Assembly: GCF_014652575.1 (NCBI RefSeq)
Contig: NZ_BMZB01000002.1
Coordinates: forward strand, 391,482-455,481
From: Asticcacaulis endophyticus
GTDB taxonomy: Bacteria > Pseudomonadota > Alphaproteobacteria > Caulobacterales > Caulobacteraceae
Length of the DNA stretch: 64,000 bases
Direction of reading: 5' to 3'
Positions within the stretch are counted from its first letter, which is position 1. The number at the start of each line of letters is the position of its first letter. Positions 19,750 through 27,512 of this stretch are shown in pieces. The position numbers were made by a program, and so were the translations under genes. The notes under the pieces were generated by a model. It was not told the origin of the DNA and did no database searches. It saw only the letters and a list, made by a program, of their open reading frames with translations.

Positions 19750-21417
19750 ATGTCTAACCTTGTTGTGAAATTCGGCGGTTCAGTCCTGACGTCTGAGGGT
19801 GCGCTGCACCGGGCTGTGGCTGAGATTTATCGGTATGTGCGCGACGCCCATAAGATTATTGCCGTGGTTTCTGCCTTCAAGGGTGATACCGATCAGCTTA
19901 TGCGGTTGGCGGTTTCCTATACGCAGGCTTCGACCTCTTCGGCCACGCCGCACCTTTTGGCGACCGGTGAGATGAAGGCGGCGACCCTGCTGGCTATGGC
20001 CTGTGAGCGGTCGGGCATCGTAGCCAAGTTTCGCTCGGCCTATGAAATCGGCCTGACGGCGGAAGGCGATCATTTCAACGCCAACCCGACCGGCGTGAAT
20101 GCCGATGTGCTTAAGGGTGATCTTGAGAAATTCGATCTGGTCGTGGTGCCGGGCTATGTGGCCGAAAATGCTTCGGGTGAGCCGGTCCTGCTGGGGCGCG
20201 GCGGGTCTGATCTGACCGCGGTTTATATCGCTAAGGCGCTGGATGTGCCGGTTAAGCTCTATAAGGACATCGACGCCGTCTATGACGCTGATCCGGCGCA
20301 GGTCGGCGACAGTGCCAAGCCCTATGAGGCGTTGGCCTGGGATGAGGCGCTGAAAATCGCCCATCCGGTCGTCCAAAACAAAGCCATGCGCTACGCCAAG
20401 GACAACGGCATGACCGTTGAGGTCGCCGCCTTGACCAAAGGCTATGAGACGGTGCTCGGTGGCAAAACCAGCGTGCGCAAGGCCGCGCCGTTGAAACGCA
20501 AGCTGCGCATCGCCGTTATGGGCGCTGGCGGGGTCGGTGCCAAATTCCTTGAGCGCGCGCAGGAATGGGATGACCTGATCGAGATCGACCGCGTGCTGGT
20601 GCGCGATGTCTCAAAGCGCCGCGATCATCCGCTGGCTGCCAAATTCACCTCGGATGCGCGATCGTTTGCCAAGGGTGATGTCGATGTGTTCGTCGATATC
20701 GGCACCGGCGTGTCGCCATCGGCCGAACTGTTGGAAGCCTTCCTGAAAGCCGGTGTGTCGGTGACTTCGGCCAACAAGCAGGCGGTGGCGGCCTCGGGCG
20801 ATAAGCTGCGGGCGGCATCGAAAGCGTCAGGCGCCATGCTGACCTATTCGGCCTCGGTCGGCGGCGGCGCACCGATCATCGAAGCGCTGAAACGGGCGGT
20901 CAAAACCCATAAGATCAAAAGCTTCTGCGGTGTGCTTAACGGCACGTCGAACTTCGTGATTGATCAGGTCGAGGCCGGTAAGACCTTTGACGCCGCCATG
21001 GACGAAGCCCGCCGTCTGGGCTTTGCCGAGCCGGATTCGACGGCAGACCTTGATGGCACCGATGTCGGGGCGAAGCTGAAACTGTTACGCGAAATCGCCT
21101 ATCCGGGCCTGACGCCCAAGCACCTTGAGGTCGGCGCGATCACTGAGGACTCGCTGATCATCCCCGACGGCAAGGGCCTGCGCTATGTGGCGCGTTGCTG
21201 GCGGACTGAGGACGGCATCGACGCCTCGATGAAGCTTGAGGTGCTGGACGCCGATCACTATCTGGTCGGGGCCAAGGGCGAGCAGAACCGCCTGATCCTC
21301 GAACTCGACAACGATGAAACCTGGTACGTCACGGGTAAGGGCGCGGGTGCGTGGCCAACATCTGAGGCCCTTCTGGCCGATGTGCTGCAAATCGCGCGTG
21401 AAGCTAATTTGAAATAG
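19750..21417 (+). CDS. Fused aspartokinase-homoserine dehydrogenase without ACT domains
   Basis: A 555-residue bifunctional protein. Residues 1-240 are an aspartokinase domain (VVKFGGSVL; GRGGSDLTAVYIA). From 251 comes homoserine dehydrogenase (RIAVMGAGGVG; VLNGTSNFV; FAEPDSTADLDGTDVGAKL with the catalytic Lys/Asp). Together these would phosphorylate aspartate and reduce aspartate semialdehyde to homoserine. The ACT regulatory module normally between them in ThrA/MetL is missing: the two domains are joined by about ten residues. Start at 19750. The next gene begins on the base after its stop. Confidence 0.88.
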   Translation: MSNLVVKFGGSVLTSEGALHRAVAEIYRYVRDAHKIIAVVSAFKGDTDQLMRLAVSYTQASTSSATPHLLATGEMKAATLLAMACERSGIVAKFRSAYEIGLTAEGDHFNANPTGVNADVLKGDLEKFDLVVVPGYVAENASGEPVLLGRGGSDLTAVYIAKALDVPVKLYKDIDAVYDADPAQVGDSAKPYEALAWDEALKIAHPVVQNKAMRYAKDNGMTVEVAALTKGYETVLGGKTSVRKAAPLKRKLRIAVMGAGGVGAKFLERAQEWDDLIEIDRVLVRDVSKRRDHPLAAKFTSDARSFAKGDVDVFVDIGTGVSPSAELLEAFLKAGVSVTSANKQAVAASGDKLRAASKASGAMLTYSASVGGGAPIIEALKRAVKTHKIKSFCGVLNGTSNFVIDQVEAGKTFDAAMDEARRLGFAEPDSTADLDGTDVGAKLKLLREIAYPGLTPKHLEVGAITEDSLIIPDGKGLRYVARCWRTEDGIDASMKLEVLDADHYLVGAKGEQNRLILELDNDETWYVTGKGAGAWPTSEALLADVLQIAREANLK

Positions 21418-21777
21418 ATGACCCTTGATGACCTGAACGCCTTCTGTGCTGCCTTACCCGCCACGACCCATGTGGTGCAGTGGGGCGGCTCAGATGTGTG
21501 GAAGATCGGCGGTAAGGTGTTTGCGATCGCCACCGCCCCGGACGGTCAGTTCCGGGTCAGTTTCAAGGTCACGCCGGTCGGGTTTGAAATCCTGCGCGAT
21601 CATCCCGACTGCATCCCGGCCCCTTATCTGGCCTCACGCGGCATGACCTGGATACAGGCGCGTGGCCCTGTTGAGATGAGCGATGACGAATTGCGGGGTC
21701 ACCTGCGTGGATCGTATGACCTGATTGCGGCGGCCCTGCCTAAAAAACTGCAGCGTGAACTGGGACTGATGGAATGA
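21418..21777 (+). CDS. MmcQ/YjbR family protein
   Basis: A 119-residue protein of the MmcQ/YjbR family (CyaY-like DNA-binding fold). Visible signatures are WKIGGKVFAI and the C-terminal DHPDCIPAPYLASRGMTWI segment. Its ATG follows the TAG of the upstream gene directly, and its end overlaps rlmJ by ATGA, so all three are translationally coupled. The biochemical role is unknown. Confidence 0.85.
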   Translation: MTLDDLNAFCAALPATTHVVQWGGSDVWKIGGKVFAIATAPDGQFRVSFKVTPVGFEILRDHPDCIPAPYLASRGMTWIQARGPVEMSDDELRGHLRGSYDLIAAALPKKLQRELGLME

Positions 21778-22646
21778 ACTACCGCCACGGCTTTCATGCC
21801 GGAAACTTTGCCGATCTGGCCAAACACGCGGCGGTATTGAGCTTCCTCAAGCATTTGCGCGGCTCTGTGGCCCCGCTGACCGTCATCGATACCCATGCGG
21901 GGGCGGGCTATTATGACCTGTCCGATCCGCATTTTGCGCGCTCAAAAGAAGCCGAGGCGGGCATCAAATATCTGCTCAGTTCCGATGTGCCTGACAGCCT
22001 GAAACCGTTGGCCGGTTATGTGCGCGCCAAGAATGAGCGGGCCGGATTTCGCGACTCGATCGGTCTTTATCCGGGCTCGCCGGTGTTGACGCTCGATCAC
22101 CTGCGGGTCGGTGATGCTTATGTCGGCTGTGAGTTACGCCCTGACGATTTCCGCTATTTGCAGGAGGCGATTGTGCCGCGGGGCAAGGCGCAAAATGTCG
22201 ATGGCTACAAATTTGCCGTCAATGCCGCTCAGATTGATGATCCGGCTGATATGTTCTGGCTGATCGATCCGCCGTTTGAGCGGTCTGATGACTATACGCA
22301 GATTGTTGATGCGTTGAAGGCGGGCCTTACGGCGCGACCAAACCTTAAGGCCTTGATCTGGCTGCCGCTGAAAGACCTTGAGACGTTCGATCGCTATCTG
22401 CGCGATATGGAGCATGAGTTATTTGCCCATGAAGATTCTGATGGCGAAACCCACGAGCCGGACCTGCTGATTGCGGAACTGCGTCTGCGGCCGCTATGGA
22501 ACCCGATGAAGATGAACGGCTGCGCGTTGGTGGCGGTCAATGCGCCGGTGGGCTTTGAGGCCGATCTGCGCTCGATTGCCGCCGATGTGGTCACCGTGTT
22601 TGGCGACAAGGGCGGGTTGGCCAAGGTCTGGACGCTTAATCCGTAA
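21774..22646 (+). CDS. rlmJ: 23S rRNA (adenine-2030-N6)-methyltransferase
   Basis: A 290-residue SAM-dependent methyltransferase that modifies A2030 of 23S rRNA. The N-terminus MNYRHGFHAGNFADLAKH is highly characteristic of RlmJ. The SAM-binding loop is DTHAGAGYYDL and the catalytic motif is DPPFE (around residue 163). Last gene of the three-gene coupled unit. Confidence 0.94.
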   Translation: MNYRHGFHAGNFADLAKHAAVLSFLKHLRGSVAPLTVIDTHAGAGYYDLSDPHFARSKEAEAGIKYLLSSDVPDSLKPLAGYVRAKNERAGFRDSIGLYPGSPVLTLDHLRVGDAYVGCELRPDDFRYLQEAIVPRGKAQNVDGYKFAVNAAQIDDPADMFWLIDPPFERSDDYTQIVDALKAGLTARPNLKALIWLPLKDLETFDRYLRDMEHELFAHEDSDGETHEPDLLIAELRLRPLWNPMKMNGCALVAVNAPVGFEADLRSIAADVVTVFGDKGGLAKVWTLNP

Positions 22647-22648
22647 AT

Positions 22649-22674
22649 CCAAAGTGCCTTATAAGGCGCTTTGG
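22649..22674. repeat. 26-base near-perfect palindrome after rlmJ
   Basis: CCAAAGTGCCTTA / TAAGGCGCTTTGG are inverted arms with one G-T mismatch, starting 3 bases after the rlmJ stop. No T-run follows. It could form a hairpin that ends or stabilises the mRNA, or be a protein site. Confidence 0.5.
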
Positions 22675-22846
22675 CAAGACCGACCGGTCGCCCGAACTTA
22701 TGTGAGGAGCCATGCGGCGTTTGAGCTAAATAAATGCGTATTTATGCCGCAGTGCAATAACGCGCCTGTGATGCCGACTTCATGGTCAGCGCGCGTTTTC
22801 CATGTTACGCTGGGTTAACCCCAACTTCATTTACGGAAACATGCCT

Positions 22847-23395
22847 ATGGCTGACGATACTGTCGAGTTTGCTCCGCTGGCTCAGGCTGAAGAGGCCGGA
22901 AAAGCCGTGCAGCAGGCGTCTGAGCGCATGGCTAATTTCTGGATGGGGGCGCTGTCGCCCATGTGGGTGCCGTTTTGGGCGGCTACCTCGTTCGGGATCA
23001 GCGCCTGGAGTGTTACGCAGGCGCTTAGTGCGACTAAGGTTGCGGGCTCTGGCGGGAGCAAGCCGTTAGGGTTCATCAATCCGTGGATGCCTGACAGCTC
23101 TGTGATGACCACGATGCTGGCCGAAACTGAAAGCGCTATCCGCGACACTCAGCGCGCGGCCATGAAGATGATGATGGAGGCCGAAGAGGTCGCCACCGAA
23201 GCCGTCGAGCGGATGCCGCATGTCGACATGCACCCGGCCTTTGTAGCTGAAAATCCGCTTGAAGCGGTCGCCGAAGCCGTCAAACCCGTGCCCGCGCAAG
23301 CGGTTGCGGCGGCGATGGATACGGCCGCCGACAGTCTGGAGCCGCTGGTCAAGCCTGCGCCTAAAAAGAAACGCACACCAAAAGCTGACAGTTAA
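22847..23395 (+). CDS. Hypothetical protein with Ala/Glu-rich helical C-terminus
   Basis: A 182-residue protein I do not recognise. A hydrophobic stretch at about 33-55 (MGALSPMWVPFWAATSFGISAW) could be a membrane-associated helix. A helical Glu/Ala/Met-rich region follows, and the tail is Lys/Pro-rich (KPAPKKKRTPK). The composition loosely resembles phasin-like granule-associated proteins, but no definite motif supports that. GGAA eight bases before the ATG at 22847 favours this start. The stop overlaps the opposing gene's stop in a TTAA. Confidence 0.65.
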   Translation: MADDTVEFAPLAQAEEAGKAVQQASERMANFWMGALSPMWVPFWAATSFGISAWSVTQALSATKVAGSGGSKPLGFINPWMPDSSVMTTMLAETESAIRDTQRAAMKMMMEAEEVATEAVERMPHVDMHPAFVAENPLEAVAEAVKPVPAQAVAAAMDTAADSLEPLVKPAPKKKRTPKADS

Positions 23396-24321
23396 GGCTT
23401 TGGCCTGATCGGCGTCACTTCGACCATGATCGGCAGGTGATCGGAGCCGTAATAGGGCCCGATCGTCTTTGGTGACAGGTGCAGGCCGTCACGCGCCAAG
23501 GCGTTATCGATATTGACACGCAGGGGTACAGGCAGCCGCGCGGGCCACGTTCCGCCGAGGCTTGCGGCGACATGCAGCCTCTGCTCCTTCATCAGAACAT
23601 CCAGAAGACGGGCGTGGGGGGCAGAGTTGAAATCCCCGACAATGAGCGTGCCCTCATCGGTTGATTTGTGCAGATAATCGGCCAGGAAATCGCGTTGTCT
23701 TACTTGCGCGGCGGGCGGCTGAAACGGCCAGGGGCGGGTAAAGTGCGTCACCAGAAGCGTAAATCTGCCCTGTGGCGCCATCACATCGACCCGGTGCAGA
23801 TTGCGATGGTCAATATAGCCTTTGGCATGGGTCAGTGGATACCGTGAGAAGACATGGCTGTCCCACGTCTCAAAATGATAAGGATACTGAGCCTTCATCA
23901 ACGGCATGAGGCGTTCTTCGGCTCTGGGCCCGTCTTCGATATAGACGACGATATCGGGGCTGGTCTGCGTCACCCAGTCGGCCAGCCGCTCAGGGGTTTT
24001 GTTATTGACCCACAGATTGGCAAACATGACCCGCACGGGCTTGGCATCCGTTGCGGCGGGGTTGCCGGCGGGCAGCGCTGTGGGCCAGAAGCCTATGCCC
24101 ATCGCAAGACAGGCCACAAATGTCATCAGGCACGCTACATGCCGCCTGAGCAGCAACATCAGCACCGCAAAACACGCGGTCCCACTCAGCAAAGGTAAGG
24201 TGAATATATCAATCAGATAAAGCTCACGCCCAGCCGGATTGAGCGCGACCATAACCCCCACACCCAAAAAGGTGGCGGCTGCCAGAAAGCATAGGATTTG
24301 AAACAGGCGGGTGATCAGCAC
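23392..24321 (-). CDS. Endonuclease/exonuclease/phosphatase family protein with membrane anchor
   Basis: A 309-residue protein with three N-terminal membrane helices (about 5-28, 37-58 and 63-83). A C-terminal EEP (DNase I-like) domain follows. Metal and catalytic blocks visible are VMFANLWVNN, VVYIEDG, VVGDFNSAPHA-like (IVGDFNSAP) and GSDHLPIMVEV. The architecture suggests an envelope phosphodiesterase acting on the periplasmic side; the substrate is unknown. Confidence 0.83.
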   Translation of the reverse strand: MLITRLFQILCFLAAATFLGVGVMVALNPAGRELYLIDIFTLPLLSGTACFAVLMLLLRRHVACLMTFVACLAMGIGFWPTALPAGNPAATDAKPVRVMFANLWVNNKTPERLADWVTQTSPDIVVYIEDGPRAEERLMPLMKAQYPYHFETWDSHVFSRYPLTHAKGYIDHRNLHRVDVMAPQGRFTLLVTHFTRPWPFQPPAAQVRQRDFLADYLHKSTDEGTLIVGDFNSAPHARLLDVLMKEQRLHVAASLGGTWPARLPVPLRVNIDNALARDGLHLSPKTIGPYYGSDHLPIMVEVTPIRPKP

Positions 24322-24324
24322 GGA

Positions 24325-24654
24325 TTAGCGCAGACGGACCGCGGTGCCGGAGCAGCTAACCATCAGCATAGTGCCCTGACCGACGGTTTGGTAGTCGATG
24401 TCGACGCTCAAAATCGCCGTACCGCCCAGCTTTTCGGCTTCGATCTGCATTTCCTTGAGGGCCGCATCACGGGCCTGACGCAGGACTTTTTCATACGATC
24501 CGGACCGCCCGCCAATGATATCGCGGATGCCAGCGAACAGGTCGCGGAATATGTTGGCGCCCAGAATGGCTTCGCCGGTGACAATGCCGAGATAGGCCTC
24601 GACGGGGCGGCCTTCGACCGTGTTGGTCGTGGTCAGGATTATTCCCTCGGACAT
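24325..24654 (-). CDS. YbjQ (DUF74/UPF0145) family protein
   Basis: A 109-residue protein of the YbjQ family. Key segments are [34 protein letters not shown] and [13 protein letters not shown]. The family forms pentameric rings and is sometimes annotated as a heavy-metal-binding domain; function is unclear. It lies 3 bases downstream of the EEP gene start region, on the same strand and upstream in transcription, so the two are likely co-transcribed. Confidence 0.9.
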   Translation of the reverse strand: MSEGIILTTTNTVEGRPVEAYLGIVTGEAILGANIFRDLFAGIRDIIGGRSGSYEKVLRQARDAALKEMQIEAEKLGGTAILSVDIDYQTVGQGTMLMVSCSGTAVRLR

Positions 24655-24738
24655 AGTATTTCCTTTTGATTTAAGCTGTGCCTAAATGGCAGGTGATTGC
24701 ACGGATTAATATCCACATCCTTGCGGGGGGCAAGGCCT

Positions 24739-25200
24739 ATGTTTGTGAAATCTCATGAAGATGTGAACCGAGTCTATGAACAGATCGGCACGATTAAGCG
24801 CCTGTCTGACCGCGTGGTAGGCCTTGGGCCGTTCGGTATCGGGCTTGACGGGATTCTGACCTGGATACCGGGGGCGGGGCTGATTTACAGCATTGGTGCC
24901 AGTATTATTATCCTGCTTCACGGTATTCGGGCGCGTATGGATTTGCCGACTTTTCTGATGGCAGTCGGCGTTCTGTTTATCGATAACGGCGTAAGCTCGG
25001 TACCGGTGGTCGGCCAAGCCGCCGACCTGTTCTTTCAGGGCCATCTCTATGCTGCTAAACTGGTGCAGAACTATATCGACAAAACCCACTATGTCGCCGC
25101 CAGTAAGCGCGAAGCCCATGCGTCCGGGGCGCATGCCGATCATGTCGCGGCCATGAAATCGGTTAAGGGCAAAAAGCGGGTCATTTATCTTCATCCATAA
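24739..25200 (+). CDS. DUF4112 domain membrane protein
   Basis: A 153-residue protein of the DUF4112 family. The region IKRLSDRVVGLGPFGIGLDGILTWIPG followed by two hydrophobic helices is typical. The C-terminus is basic (KSVKGKKRVIYLHP). The start at 24739 (MFVKSHEDVN) is chosen because the longer frame begins in non-conserved sequence; ribosome binding may use the G-rich stretch GGGGGGCAAGG. Function unknown. Confidence 0.8.
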   Translation: MFVKSHEDVNRVYEQIGTIKRLSDRVVGLGPFGIGLDGILTWIPGAGLIYSIGASIIILLHGIRARMDLPTFLMAVGVLFIDNGVSSVPVVGQAADLFFQGHLYAAKLVQNYIDKTHYVAASKREAHASGAHADHVAAMKSVKGKKRVIYLHP

Positions 25201-25275
25201 TTATCCCCGCATCTGTGCCCGCACCCGGTTACGCCGCCATCCTGACCTCAGACCCATTTTATCTGAGGATCAATT

Positions 25276-26934
25276 GTGCCCGACACCCAGACACCGCGTT
25301 TGAACCTTGCCCTGCTGGCGGCGGGGCAGAGCCAGAAACACATCACCCTGAACGAAGCCCTGATGCGCTGCGACGCCCTTATCCACGCCCGCGTCTTAAG
25401 TGTGAGCGTGACCGCGCAGCCCGCCACGCCGGCAAATGGTGACGCCTATATCCTGCCGTCCGGGGCGGTAGGCGCGGATTGGGCTGGACAGCCCAATGGG
25501 GCGATGATGCGCTATGATACCCACCTATGGGAGGGGATCAATGTACCCGCCGGTGCGCTGGTTTATGTCGCCGATACCCAAAGCTTTGTGGTGCGTACGG
25601 ACACCGGCTGGGTGGCGCTGGAAAGTCACCTGAAAGCGATAGATAACCTGCTTCGGCTGGGGATTGGCACCGGTGCCGATAGTTATAACCGGCTGGCGCT
25701 CAAAAGCCCGGCGGCGCTTATGTCGGCCGAAGATGGTGGCAGCGGTGATTTCAGTCTGGCGCTCAACCGCAGTGCCGATGACGCCGAGGTTCAGATGCTG
25801 TGGCAGTCAGAGTACGAGACCCGCGCCCTGCTGGGGCTGCTGGGGGGGGATGATCTGACGCTCAAGGTCTCGGACGGCATAAGCTGGCGTGAGGCGTTGC
25901 GGGTCAATCACGTCTCCGGGCGCGTGCGGTTTGCCTCGGCGCCCTTTAAATCACCTAATGTCGTTCAGCGCCGCCATGTGGCGGGGCAGGGGTGGCTGAA
26001 CAGCACCACACCTGCTGACCATGACTGGATGGGCCTGTGCTGGTCGCCGGAGTTGGGCCGGTTCTGCGCCGTGGCCGCGACGGGCACTGGCAACCGCATC
26101 ATGACCTCTGAAGATGGCGTGACGTGGACGCAGCGCACCTCCGCCGCCGACCAAAGCTGGATGAGCGTATGCTGGTCAGCGGAAACCGCGCAGTTTTGTG
26201 CCGTTGCGGCCACGGGCACCGGCAACCGCGTCATGACCTCCCCTGACGGTGTGACGTGGACGGCGCGAGCCTCGGCGGCGGATCATAACTGGTCGAGTGT
26301 GTGCTGGTCGCCGGAGCGGCATCTGTTTTGCGCGGTCGCCGCATCCGGCACCGGCAACCGCTTCATGACCTCACCCGATGGGGCGGTGTGGACGGCGCGA
26401 ACGACCCCGGCTGACCTTGATTGGCGCAACGTGGTGTGGGCCGCCGAGATCGGTCTGTTTGTCGCGGTAGCGTCATCCGGCACCGGCAGTCGGATTATGA
26501 CCTCGCCCGACGGACTATCTTGGACGTTACGTGCCTCCGCCGCCGACTACGACTGGCAATGCTTAAGCTGGTCTGCGGAACTAAACCGGCTGGTGGCGGT
26601 GGCGTCATCGGGTTCGGGCAGTCGCGTCATGACATCCGACGATGGCATCACATGGACTTTGCGCACCACCTCCGCTGATCTGGACTGGCGCAGCGTGTCT
26701 TGGGCGGCGGAAATTGGCCTGTTTTGCGCGGTGGCGTCATCCGGCACGGGCAATCGGTTGATGATCTCGGCCGACGGTATCAACTGGTCATTGGGTGTCA
26801 GTGCGGCCGATAAGGGCTGGCGCAGCGCGGCGTGGTCGCCGGAATTGGGGCTATTTGCCGCCGTAGCCAATACGGGCACGGGCCAGAGGGCCATGACCTC
26901 AGTGTCAGCGCATAGCTTTAATTACCGGAGCTAA
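25276..26934 (+). CDS. DUF2793 phage-tail-type protein with seven C-terminal propeller repeats
   Basis: A 552-residue protein starting with GTG (GAGG eight bases upstream). The first ~115 residues are DUF2793 (LNLALLAAGQSQKHITLNEAL, GDAYILPSGA), a domain found in phage and gene-transfer-agent-like structural proteins. A linker region follows. From residue 251 there are seven tandem 44-residue units of the form W-x3-xW-xxE...FCAVAxxGTGNRxMTSxDGxxWTxRxxxAD. The last unit lacks its final strand, but a matching STTPADHD precedes unit 1, as in velcro-closed beta-propellers. Probably a surface- or receptor-binding structural protein; inference. Confidence 0.8.
   Translation: MPDTQTPRLNLALLAAGQSQKHITLNEALMRCDALIHARVLSVSVTAQPATPANGDAYILPSGAVGADWAGQPNGAMMRYDTHLWEGINVPAGALVYVADTQSFVVRTDTGWVALESHLKAIDNLLRLGIGTGADSYNRLALKSPAALMSAEDGGSGDFSLALNRSADDAEVQMLWQSEYETRALLGLLGGDDLTLKVSDGISWREALRVNHVSGRVRFASAPFKSPNVVQRRHVAGQGWLNSTTPADHDWMGLCWSPELGRFCAVAATGTGNRIMTSEDGVTWTQRTSAADQSWMSVCWSAETAQFCAVAATGTGNRVMTSPDGVTWTARASAADHNWSSVCWSPERHLFCAVAASGTGNRFMTSPDGAVWTARTTPADLDWRNVVWAAEIGLFVAVASSGTGSRIMTSPDGLSWTLRASAADYDWQCLSWSAELNRLVAVASSGSGSRVMTSDDGITWTLRTTSADLDWRSVSWAAEIGLFCAVASSGTGNRLMISADGINWSLGVSAADKGWRSAAWSPELGLFAAVANTGTGQRAMTSVSAHSFNYRS
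26026..26901 (+). repeat. Seven tandem 132-base (44-codon) repeats
   Basis: Units begin at 26026, 26158, 26290, 26422, 26554, 26686 and 26818, each opening with TGG. Similarity is visible at DNA level too (recurrent GGCACCGGCAACCG and ATGACCTC). Unit 7 is incomplete. They encode the propeller-like units of the DUF2793 protein. Confidence 0.9.
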
Positions 26935-26938
26935 GACC

Positions 26939-27451
26939 ATGACTGTGCTGGATATGATCGGAGGTGCTGGCGCTTTGGGCGGGGTATTTGGGGCGGTGGG
27001 CTCTGGCCTGAGTCGCCTGATCGGCATCTATGAACTGCGCGAAAAACGCAAAGACCGCGCCATGGACATCGCCCATGATCGCGACCGCTGGGATCATGAT
27101 CTGAGGCTGATCGGGGTGCAGTCGGACGCGCAGGCCCGTCAGGCGGATCAGGCTTTAGACCGCGCCGATACCGAAGGTCGTTGGACGGGGCTTGAGGCCT
27201 CGATTGCGGCTGAGGCGAAACTGACTGGCGGCTATGTTTGGGTTGAGGCCGTGCGGGCCTTGGTGCGACCGGTGCTGACGGTGCTGATCTGGCTGGTGTT
27301 CAGCCTGTTGTTCTTCACGGCCTTGGGGGCGCGATTGCCCGCGGCGATCCGAGACGACATTGTCATCACCTTTGTCAACGCGGTGACGTTCAGCGCCTCA
27401 ACCGCGCTGGCGTGGTGGTTTGGCGATCGCGGGCCTGTCCGGCCGAGATAG
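26939..27451 (+). CDS. Holin-like/phage-associated membrane protein
   Basis: A 170-residue protein. An N-terminal Gly-rich amphipathic segment (GGAGALGGVFGAVGSG) is followed by a charged helical region (REKRKDRAMDIAHDRDRWDHD). Two C-terminal membrane helices (about 103-125 and 138-160) end in WWFGDRG. This layout is common in small phage-cassette proteins described as holin-like. It begins 4 bases after the DUF2793 gene with GGAG upstream, so the pair is one transcription unit. No lysin or other phage gene is adjacent, so the name is provisional. Confidence 0.55.
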   Translation: MTVLDMIGGAGALGGVFGAVGSGLSRLIGIYELREKRKDRAMDIAHDRDRWDHDLRLIGVQSDAQARQADQALDRADTEGRWTGLEASIAAEAKLTGGYVWVEAVRALVRPVLTVLIWLVFSLLFFTALGARLPAAIRDDIVITFVNAVTFSASTALAWWFGDRGPVRPR

Positions 27452-27512
27452 TCTCTCTTTAGTCCCTCGCCGGGCGGTGGCTCCGCCACCTTGGCCGCGC
27501 CGTTCGCTGTAA

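Noticed and set aside
24671-24685. TTAA-N7-CTAA as a CtrA box between ybjQ and DUF4112 genes
   Set aside because: One half-site is degenerate and such matches are frequent by chance.
26026-26901. Regular repeats considered as a possible CRISPR array
   Set aside because: Units are 132 bases, in frame and protein-coding, with no repeat-spacer pattern and no cas genes.
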